Assembly: GCA_024704765.1 (NCBI GenBank) | Contig: JAKMXF010000325.1 | Span: 39,865 to 103,864 of the forward strand | Direction: 5' to 3' | Length of the DNA stretch: 64,000 nucleotides | Source of the DNA: Oopsacas minuta | Taxonomy: Eukaryota; Porifera; Hexactinellida; Lyssacinosida; Leucopsacidae | Shown: piece after piece, positions 21,343 to 30,373 of the stretch | Numbering within the stretch: position 1 is the stretch's first letter | Layout: each line of letters starts with the position of its first letter | Position numbers and translations under genes: made by a program | The notes under the pieces: generated by a model | Database searches by the model: none | What the model saw: only the letters and a program-made list of their open reading frames with translations | Told to the model about the DNA's origin: nothing

Positions 21343-21602
21343 GAACATGCTCTCAGTCCCCTATGAGTATGCCAGTGGCGTAGCCAACCTTGGCGGACTA
21401 CTAGTGCACGCTTGGTGCACTCAATTTTAATAATGAACCCTAACTCAAAATTAAAAAGGGTGGCGCCACAATATTTGTTAGCATGCTCTCATTCCTTAGG
21501 GAGCATGCTCACAGGAGGAATCGAAAAGTACTGAGAGCATGCTCATTAGACTGATTGAGAGCATGTACTGAGCATATAATAAAAAGTCAAGTAAGCATGC
21601 TC
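21343..21602. repeat. Cluster of GAGCATGCTC-type palindromes
   Basis: GAACATGCTC at 21343-21352, GAGCATGCTC at 21501-21510 and 21535-21544, and AAGCATGCTC at 21593-21602 all match RRRCWWGYYY, the consensus p53-family half-site. They are embedded in repeated 'catgctctca.tcc' context, so they may simply be copies of a short repeat. Confidence 0.6.
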
Positions 21603-22559
21603 AGTGAACAGAATATACTTGATCACATTCACACAGGTCCGTGGAGTATTCCAAGGAAAAATTCTAAAAAGATTAAAAATAGCTTCGTGAAATGCAATAA
21701 TACTCCACTTACAAAGTTACCATCCAATATTTCCGCTAATCCGTGAAATATCTCATTCAACATCTCTTCTATTGCCTCAAAACACCCAGAATCAATAACT
21801 TACATGTAGCAAAACTTCTGAGCAACATCCAGAAGCATTACTGACATTAATGCAGGAGCGTATCTGAAGAGGGACCCAGCTGGTGCGCCCCTGAATCTCG
21901 TCGGAGAAAATATGATGATGGAAAGAAAGTATAAAACGGTTTGAGAATTTGGAATGACCAATTAGATCGTATCATATATATATATATATATATATATTAG
22001 AATAAGTGCTCAGTCGTTTTGAGTGCTAACTGACCTTTGCTCCTCAGAGACTATAATACAATATTTTGGATTATTTAATCAAATTGCAAACGGTAAAATT
22101 ATGTTTCGCTTCTCTCGCATATTACCTTCCATATCGTGTTAAATCACCTAAATCACTGGTATGTCACTCGAAAATGGTCACCAAAATGTTTATTCTTAAC
22201 CTGAATTGAAGAAGAATATCACTCCTATATACATTGACTAGGTTAAGTCCCTTGATTATGCAAACTTTTGCTTATATTCTTAGTGATCATTAGTTAAGTT
22301 GGAGGAAAGTTGTAGGTGCTCCACAACTTTGTTTGGTGCCCTACGCCCCTGTATCAATACAAGGTAAAAATTTGAACTACACCTAGAATAGTGTCATAAA
22401 ATGCAATAATCCCAGCATACCAGCATGCAAGTAAGGGCGTAGCCGAGGGCTTGCTGTAAGGCGTAATATTAATGTATGATATATGAAAATTATTGCAGGC
22501 CCGCGTAGCAAAACTGATTAGGCCCCTGTGTACACTCGACTTATATGTATTTGTAGGGC

Positions 22560-22910
22560 ATTAGGATCGTACGATCATTGGTCGCGCGATCACGATCGCG
22601 ATACTTTTTTGACGATCTGGCGACGATCGGCGATCATTGTTTTATTAAGGGATCGGATGTAAGATCGCGATCCTTTTTCGATCATTTTTGTATACTTTGA
22701 ATGCTACTATCATTAGCGTTTTATACTTAGGTAATTGTTCCAAATTTGTGTTCAACAATCAGTAATATTGGTTCATAGAATGCGTTGATTCTCCACCTAT
22801 GTTTGTTTTGGCATCAGAAATGATGTAACTATCAAAAATATATGTCTTGAATATTACACAAACGATTGGAAAAATGATCGGGATCGGGATCGCGATCTTG
22901 TTTAACACGA
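22560..22910. repeat. GATC/CGATCG-rich palindromic repeat (copy 2)
   Basis: Dense GATC palindromes (GATCGCGATC, CGACGATCGGCGATC). The first 130 bp are the inverted relative of the repeat at 14540-14695. A smaller GATC cluster occurs near 29725. Confidence 0.55.
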
Positions 22911-22942
22911 TCGACTATTGCTTTATGTATATGCTGGATAGT

Positions 22943-22972
22943 AAGCATGCTCTCAGTCCCCAGAGCATGCTC
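22943..22972. promoter_or_regulatory. Two p53-type half-site matches with a 10-bp spacer
   Basis: AAGCATGCTC and GAGCATGCTC are separated by exactly 10 bp, within the 0-13 bp range accepted for p53-family response elements. It lies about 570 bp upstream of the bZIP start codon. No binding evidence exists, and the pair may derive from a repeat. Confidence 0.3.
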
Positions 22973-23369
22973 ACAGTACTCTTCAAGAAAAATGTTAATT
23001 ATTTTTCAAACTTATCCATGGTTAAATACCCTGAATGAGTTTGACGGGAAATACGTAGAATTATTTTATCAAAAAGTCAATAATCTTAAGGCCCAATATT
23101 CATGGTACATACTTCCTTAGATTACCTAATTATGTTATGAATACATACATAGTTAAACTCACACTCCAAATTACCTTATATTTAAGACTTTATTCATGGG
23201 TAGTCATTTGTTCAATCCTATCTACTTAGATATAGGCTTACATATCGAATTTATGACCCACTAAGCATAGAAATACTTATTTATTGAGAAGAAAATATTT
23301 GTAATGAATTATAATTAGCATCTGTCCAGAATAGCAGACGTCACTTTTTGTCTAGTTTGCAACATCCAC

Positions 23370-23404
<35 letters not shown>

Positions 23405-23448
23405 TTAGCTTAGATTGTATTACTATAAGATAATGAGTATTACAGGGC

Positions 23449-23456
23449 TATAAATA
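23449..23456 (+). promoter_or_regulatory. TATA box of the bZIP gene
   Basis: TATAAATA in the context GGCTATAAATAGGG lies 97 bp upstream of the ATG at 23546. This is a near-ideal TATA box, and the distance allows a short 5' UTR. Confidence 0.55.
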
Positions 23457-23545
23457 GGGAAAGCTTAGTTACTGTATATTATGCTTTACTACTGTTTTCA
23501 TAGTATATCTGTCTTTTTCACTTCTATTTCTTTGCTATACCTGGG

Positions 23546-24550
23546 ATGATGTCTACAAACAGTAGTACAGTTTATGTCCGATACCCCAATTACTTCCCCC
23601 AAACTCCCGGTCTTGATTTACAACAGCAACAACGCAGTTTCTCATTCTTACAGGGCCAAACTAAAGATGATAAAAATTGGATGACTCCAGTTGCCCAACA
23701 ACAATTGCAAGTACAGTCTCTACCAGGCTCAATGGCTGGTATCTGTCTTCAGCAACCAACACATAATTCAATGATGTTATCCACTCCTTTGTGCCCCACA
23801 ATTTACTTCCCTCCCGCTGCTGCTCTCCAAGCTACTAACTACCCTCTTCCTATGCAATTTATTCAAGCTCCTAGCACTTTGGAGTCTGTATCAAACTCTG
23901 CTCCTGACATCAAAGATCCACTTTTACTCAAAAGTGCACTCAAGTCGCCTCCTAGCACAAGCGATATTTCTGGTAACATTGTCTTTACTCCTTCTTCTTC
24001 ATCATCCATCAAAATGCACGAGCAAATGGATATGAAAAATGATATTCGTCCATCTAATTCTGTATGGGATGTATTTTCCCCTTCACAACAGTCCGGGGTT
24101 AGTAATCTGGGGTCCCCCACTCTCTCTATACGAGATGAAGAGGATGATCTAACAAGTATACGCTCTGATGAAGAAATAGAACTACTAACCTCGGACTCTG
24201 AACGCAAGTTCCACATTAACAAAGAGTACCTAGCTGATCTCGCTATACAGGCACAAGCCGATCCTGATGTTTTTGGCAAGATTTCCTTTGTAGTGTTTCA
24301 AGAACTTGTAGACTCTGAATTTCTTTCTCCTTCTCTAAAACAGAAAGCAAGACACTATAGAAGGAGGCATCGAAATAAACTAGCCGCCAAAATTTGTCGA
24401 GATAAGAAGCAGACAAAAATTAAAGATTTGAATGGTGAAATTGATGACCTGAAAAAGCAGATTTATATGGTAAAATCTGAGCGGGATATGTTGCGCAATG
24501 AGGTTGAGAAACTGTCAGAAGTCCATATGAAGAAAGGAGACAAGGATTAG
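23546..24550 (+). CDS. bZIP transcription factor, CNC (NFE2/NRF/SKN-1)-like
   Basis: The 334-residue, intronless protein has a low-complexity N terminus rich in Gln, Ser and Pro. An acidic Ser/Asp/Glu stretch follows around residues 197-216. At about 222-270 there is a helical segment (FGKISFVVFQELV) in the position of the CNC/extended homology domain. The basic region is RRRHRNKLAAKICRDKK at 272-288, with Asn277 and Arg285 in the N-x7-R arrangement and the NKxAAxxCR core typical of CNC factors. The zipper has heptad residues Leu295, Leu302, Val309, Leu316 and Leu323. It is expected to bind DNA as a dimer, often with a small Maf in known CNC proteins. A Keap1-binding motif was not evident. 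Maf-like or unclassified bZIP are alternatives. Confidence 0.82.
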   Translation: MMSTNSSTVYVRYPNYFPQTPGLDLQQQQRSFSFLQGQTKDDKNWMTPVAQQQLQVQSLPGSMAGICLQQPTHNSMMLSTPLCPTIYFPPAAALQATNYPLPMQFIQAPSTLESVSNSAPDIKDPLLLKSALKSPPSTSDISGNIVFTPSSSSSIKMHEQMDMKNDIRPSNSVWDVFSPSQQSGVSNLGSPTLSIRDEEDDLTSIRSDEEIELLTSDSERKFHINKEYLADLAIQAQADPDVFGKISFVVFQELVDSEFLSPSLKQKARHYRRRHRNKLAAKICRDKKQTKIKDLNGEIDDLKKQIYMVKSERDMLRNEVEKLSEVHMKKGDKD

Positions 24551-26895
24551 ATAAGAACCATGACGCTCTCTAGTAGTATGTCTATCTTTTACTATGAACT
24601 TGTGCCCCATTATAATTTAATATTGATAATAGTTATTTATAATACTGCACCAGTATGTCAGTACTAGTTTTACTTTGTACATCTTGTCTTCCAAAAGACT
24701 TGTTTCTTCGCATTATTATACCAAGTTTAGTTTCGTTTATTCATTTTATTTCATGAAACATTTCTAATTTGTAGTTTTACGCTTAGAATTACTGATTAAG
24801 CAAGCTCAACCAATAGTAATAGTTAATCAGAAAATTAGATTTGAGGGAGTTTATTAGAGTACGCATAACGTGCTTGTTTTATTCTTATCACCGTGTACAA
24901 TAATGTGGAAAATCCACATTATGTCACGTTCGTCTTCTAAAATCATCACATTTTAGGGCCTGTCCGCCGTTTTTTTGTTTTTGCAAAGAGTTTGAAACTA
25001 ATATAGAAGACGGAATTAATGCCATTCAAAGCCACCTAGTTAATTTAGTGTTCCATTTAATACAGCTACTGAGCCCATATTGAGGGAGTTTTATTCTTGA
25101 TATTAATAAACTCCAGCGTATTCCAACCTGTATTTGTTTGTTGGACTATAAAGTTCTGTTCCGAAATTGCGGGAAATTAATCGCCTATATGACTAAATAT
25201 CTCTTACTCCTGCCGTCCTAATACTTTGACCGTTACTTATCCTAAACTCTAGTACACTCGAACTTCTCTTATCCGGGCAGTGCCAGACCGGAGGGCCCGG
25301 ATCTCAGAAATATCATCAACTCTTTGGGACATCTAATTATAGTATAAAAGATAAATATCGAGATGTATTTGAATTGGAGAATCAAGATGTTTAACTGTTT
25401 TAATTCCAAAGAAACATGTTAGATTTTATGGTTAGCAAGGTTGGTAAAGGTTAATCAGTCTACATATATTACCACTGGATAAAAGCCAAATAAGAGTCGA
25501 AAAGACAAAAAAGAAGAGAGGCTTAAAGGTTTATTGTATGATCCTAGAATCCCTGTGTGGCTCATACCAGAGTTTCCCACAAAGTGCATTAATCGCGTCA
25601 TTTAACGAACACAAGAAGTTAAATGACGCGCTTTGCCTATCTAGCCGCGTTATTGTGAACTATATTTACATAGGGATTAATATAGTTTATGTGTCAGAGT
25701 CAGCTCTCAATCCGTATTATGACCGCTTTACAAACTCCTATGAGAAACACTTGTTCATAGTATATCGGGATAAACGAAGATTATTATCCATTCAATGAAT
25801 TTCAATTCTTGAATTCATTAATCGTAATTGGCCTCACCTTTTGGTCTATCTATCGATATGTCCGTATCTCCACAACAAATATAGCGAACTGAATTATATA
25901 CAAATGCTACTTTGAAGTTTATTACTTTGTCGACCTGTGTTTTTCAAGTCAGGGGCGCGGGGCGCTTATTATCAATATTCTCATATTAAGAACCAAGTCA
26001 CTAGACTCAATAAACTCATTCACATAGGATTTGTATTAAATTCATTTCGCTTATAGTCCAGGAACAACTCGATGGATTTTGAGGTCAACCGAGAATTTTC
26101 AGAAGTATGAACTTATTTAGTAGTTTTGAGTTCTTACGAGTGTCCTTGATCAAAGTTAACCCCATGCCGCTTTGGCACGTTTGGGCAATTTCTTTATGCA
26201 AGTTTAAATATTTTCAGGTGCTTAATATTCGGACAATTCCTTTTTAGTCAAATCAAGTTTCCATCCATGCAGATATTCGTAATGTCCATAAAATTTCCTT
26301 TCATTATAAGGGTCACATGACCATTGTTTGGAAATTATTCTTTCCTTGACAACGCAAGAATGTGGTACATTCCATTCTCAAAATTTGTTCAAACCCTATC
26401 GAGTGACCCCTCTTTAGAGTCAGGACTGTTATCTGAGCAACTGTACGAATATAACTCTTCCAAATGGTCATCAAGTAGGAATTCATAATTCTGAAAATTC
26501 TCGGTTGGCCCCCTGTGATGCTCGACTATTAACATGAAGTCTCTAAATTACGAGATCTTTGGTCCTTTGGGAATTCACAATACTCGACCCTGACTGTATT
26601 GTTATATCGTGTTTCTATTGTAATACGTATTCAATTATTTATAATTGTTTATTCAACTTGAATGTGGTAAATACGTATGTAGAAATTACCAGGATTATAA
26701 ATTTTAGATATATACATTCAAACCTCTCCTATCCGGATCTCAGAGCTACGGGCACCATTTTTCCAGAGGATTAAATTAATTTCACAATTTTCAGTAAATT
26801 TTCCGAATAATCGAGCAGTCGTTATACTTGTACTTAAAACAATGCCCCAAACTGTTGATATGGGTTTTCTCGGTCTAAAATATGTTGGATTAGGT
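24551..26895. other. Intergenic, bZIP downstream region
   Basis: Contains a perfect 13-bp hairpin at 25594-25630 and pogo-like remnants near 25255-25330 ('cttatccgggcag') and 26717-26780 ('ctcctatccggatctcag'). No gene was recognised, including in the 86-codon open frame at 25538-25798. Confidence 0.5.
25594..25630. repeat. Perfect 13-bp stem hairpin
   Basis: CGCGTCATTTAAC (25594-25606) and GTTAAATGACGCG (25618-25630) are perfect inverted copies around an 11-base loop. No terminal repeats or target duplication surround it. Confidence 0.6.
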
Positions 26896-27005
26896 CAGCG
26901 GTTCCCAACCTGGGGTCCATGGACCCCTTGGTGGCCCACGGAATACAGCAGGGGGTCCACGGGATCTATTACAGGTCCCAAGTTGAAAAAGGTTGGGAAC
27001 CGCTG
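26896..27005. mobile_element. hAT MITE, 110 bp, with 8-bp target duplication
   Basis: The ends are CAGCGGTTCCCAACCT and its inverted copy AGGTTGGGAACCGCTG (with spacing differences inside). GATTAGGT flanks the element directly at 26888-26895 and 27006-27013. End sequence and duplication length are both classical for hAT elements. Confidence 0.88.
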
Positions 27006-27054
27006 GATTAGGTTCTAGACTGTCTACATATAGGATATCTCTAATAATAGTGTA

Positions 27055-27471
27055 GAGTGGAACTCCGCTTAACGGTCACCCCGGAATAGCGGCCACCTCG
27101 ATATTCTAGCCACTTTTAAAAGCCCCATTTGAATCCCTATAGGCATTAACATTAATTTATTTCAGAATTCTGGCCATTGTTTTAGTACGAAACTCTATAT
27201 TAACCCTGGAATTACGGTGAATTTTTTAGAACAATGGTACGTCATGATGCAATTGTTGATTTTATTATAATCTTGAAGATAAAAACACAATGAGGTGTAA
27301 CCTAAGTACAAAAATACTGTCAATATATCAAATTTGATTAGATGATAAATTATAATAGATTTCTGAAACAATTTTGAAAGAATGTTTTTGAATATTTTCA
27401 CAATTACGGCCACCCCGAAATTCTGGACATTTTTCTCGGTCAAGGGTGACCGTAATTCCGAGGTTCCACTG
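27055..27471. mobile_element. Pogo-like MITE, 417 bp, TA duplication
   Basis: The left end reads GAGTGGAACTCCGCTTAACG. The right end in reverse complement reads CAGTGGAACCTCGGAATTAC, and both continue into a GGTCACCC block. TA flanks both ends (27053-27054 and 27472-27473). A degraded relative of its right half lies at about 58430-58490, just upstream of TPT1. Confidence 0.7.
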
Positions 27472-27486
27472 TATATACATTTGCCT

Positions 27487-28040
27487 ATCTATTATTAACG
27501 GGCCTTTGGCTCGTCGCTTTGCGATGAACTCAGCGCATTGCGGCTCGAGGTATTCACGGACAAACAAACAGACAAACAACAACGAGATTTAATAATATTG
27601 ATGTTGTTTACAATATTCAGACTCAGCATACTCGAGTATGCCAGTATAGTCGTTGAAAGTATGATCTACCACAATTTTGAAATTTATTTACTTTATGTAC
27701 CTAAAAGTAAACAAATATTCATAATATGTTGTTTACAATACCATATTCGGACTCAGTATACTCGAATACCCCAGTAGAGTCGTTGAAAGTATGAGTCTAC
27801 CTCAATTTTAAATTTGTTGACTTTATATTCATAAAAACAACAATATATTTACATATGATTAATCCAAGTTTGAAAATCGGATTAAGCATGTTCGATAGGT
27901 TTAGTGAAGTTTTATTGAACTCTATTTACTTCCTTGATAAACACGATAAATACATAGTTATGCGACAACTTAAAAATTGCATACCGTAAATCATTTCCTT
28001 GACAACGGACAAACAATAATTGAGATTTAATAATATAGAT
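27487..28040. mobile_element. Helitron/Helentron-like non-autonomous element, about 554 bp
   Basis: It starts ATCTATTATTAACG followed by a GGGCCTTTGGCTCG hairpin and a 'cgctttgcgatgaact' segment. It ends AGATTTAATAATATAGAT, whose inverted form resembles the start. The same structure recurs at 50300-50912 and, partly, at 42179. An internal 'gagatttaataatattgat' near 27574 suggests a nested or duplicated copy. The Helitron assignment is inference from the hairpin and the AT-rich TC-start end. Confidence 0.5.
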
Positions 28041-30263
28041 TACCCAAAAATATGGCCCTGAAGGGGTTTTCAACCAAATAAACAAATGGCTGCCCTGTTA
28101 GCATGTTTACTCACCAGAGGTTACCAATATTGGATATATTGATAAATATATTTATTGACATTAAAACGATCTCGACTGGAAATACACAAGCCAAAATACA
28201 ACAAAGATAAAATTCAGAACTGAACGACAAAAATGTGTGACCGCCACCATGACTCCATGACTCCATCCAGAGCTGCAGTGCCCTAGCAAGCAGATTTCAA
28301 TTGGTCAGGTTAATCTATACATAATTACATAATATATGGAGCCACCAAAGTTTGGTCCGTTGAAAAATTCCAGTCGAGAGGCTAGGAGTGCAACAGACTC
28401 GGAGCTATATTCTATCCATTAAACACTAATTCTTCTTTGGAACAGTGTTAATTAATTGAAATATAAGCAAATTAAAGTTATTAATTATTCATAGAAGCAC
28501 CTAAATGGTATCTCATAAATTCATATGGCTATATGTAGCTTTAAAGTACGACCAAATGATAGTCTCCATAGCTCTAAATACCAAATTTTGAAATCTTGAC
28601 AATGCTTTACTCTATGAATGGGTATTGACTGAAACTTGCTTGTTGTAAGAAATTGTAAAAATATTTGCTAATACAATAATTGGTTTAGTGCTCCTAAAAT
28701 CATTGCTGTGATAATTTATACTTGTTCCAGTTAGACTGTAATACCGTGTATCAAAAGTTATTTATAATTCTTAGCAGCAACTACGCAGCTATTTTTAAAC
28801 CCACATATTTAAACTCTTAGCTATTAATCTATGACTGATAAATCTACATCATTTTGCTACCACATTCGAATTAATCAATCCTAAATTTCTTGGAAAATAC
28901 ATTCCATGAAACAGTGCTAAATTGTCTGGATATATTCTACGTCTAATTATACATAGTTTTTATGAATTGCTAAATAAATTCGCCGTATTAATCCAAATAA
29001 TATACATTAACATTCTAAATTCTCAACAATCAACTAGAAAACGTATAAGAATCCTAAATTGGTCAAGTTCAATTTAAGTGGATTGCTCACTCTTTTCAAT
29101 AAGGAACCTTAATTTGCTAGAGAATCGATTTTGTTGAGTACTGGGGCCTATCACAGGGTCAGGCACGTAGCCAGGATTTTTCACCTAGGGGGGGTAAATA
29201 AAATTGCCAGGAGGCATGCCCTGTGGCGGATCAATTTATTTCTGGTTGGGGGATAACCTTCCAGCTGGAGTTTTTGGGGTCTGTAATTTTTTCAGTTAGC
29301 TCCAGGGCATAGCCCCTGGGTGACTACTCTACTCCACTCCTTACTCAGAAAAAGAGTGCACTCCGACTCCCGCTCCAAGAAATATGGAGAGCGCTCCTTT
29401 TCATTCTTTCTGATTTACATTAGATTTGTATTTTAAGTAATCAGGAATGAATTTAACCATCGTACATTCGGGAAATTGTTAAATATGCAACGTAAATAAA
29501 TTGTGAATTATACAAAAGTGTCCCAGCATCCACTTTTTATAACATGTTGGATATGCAGAATAATAGTGAAAATTTGTAAATTGTTTGCAATTAAATAGTA
29601 ACGCGCTCCTTTAATGCTCTGTATGCGGATAGTTATTAGCAGTCTGTTCGCATGCGAATAGTAATTTTATACTTCCATTAATGAGAGTTATCACATTCAT
29701 TTGTCCTTTACTGTTGCTTAAGATTGATCGGACGATCGGTCGGGTCATGAAAATGCTGATCGGTTCCATCTCTGCTATGTAAATTTACTTAGTGTATTAA
29801 GTTGGAATAACGGTTAAAACTAGAACCGAATTCAGTATGGTACATACATGAATAGCAGCCTTACTGAAACAGCTAGCTTCTAATGCTCATTACTGATAAT
29901 TTTCGGTTATTTATTGAAATCAATCAGGTCACCGTCAATGGGCTATGCTAGCCAAACTAAGCCCTAATTCTTAAATGAAAATTGAAATCCGCAAAAATTT
30001 ATTACGAGGAATTCAATACTTTCAGTATTTGCAAACCTGAATATCTTGTAAAGTCCTTACTCAACCGAACACTAACTAGTACTTACTGATAATTTTCCGT
30101 TTTGATCAACCTAGTACGTTTCGAATACCAACTATTCGCCAAATATTATTAATGTTCGGCTGACCGATTATTGAACTATCCGCTTGTAACCTATGTTGAT
30201 TTAATTTCCGGTGAGTGAGAGTACTCACTGAGTCCTTATTTCACTTATACCCGTTTTAGGTAC
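28041..30263. other. Intergenic between bZIP and BCOR-like genes
   Basis: Nothing coding was recognised. A possible CAGGCACGTAGCCAGGATTT MITE end occurs near 29161, and a small GATC-rich patch near 29725. Confidence 0.5.
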
Positions 30264-30272
30264 TATAAATTA
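30264..30272 (+). promoter_or_regulatory. Possible TATA box of the BCOR-like gene
   Basis: TATAAATTA lies about 100 bp upstream of the ATG at 30374. In such AT-rich DNA this could occur by chance. Confidence 0.25.
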
Positions 30273-30373
30273 ATATGCGAAATTCATTATTTTACATTAT
30301 TGCTTTATTTTATATTCATTTTTCTCAATTGAAAGTACTCTCCCTACATGCAGCACTATATTGATCTATAATC

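Larger units (their letters stand above)
21603..23448. other. Upstream region of the bZIP gene: microsatellite and repeats
   Basis: Holds an (AT)n tract at about 21973-21998, the GATC-rich repeat, a pair of palindromes at 22943-22972, and a second (AT)n tract at about 23372-23402 close to the promoter. No coding frame was seen. Confidence 0.5.

Noticed and set aside
23863-24279. Minus-strand frame of 138 codons opposite the bZIP gene
   Set aside because: It is a shadow of the bZIP coding sequence; its Ser-rich content mirrors the acidic/Ser region.
25538-25798. Plus-strand frame of 86 codons downstream of the bZIP gene
   Set aside because: It contains the perfect hairpin and has no recognisable domain or splice context.
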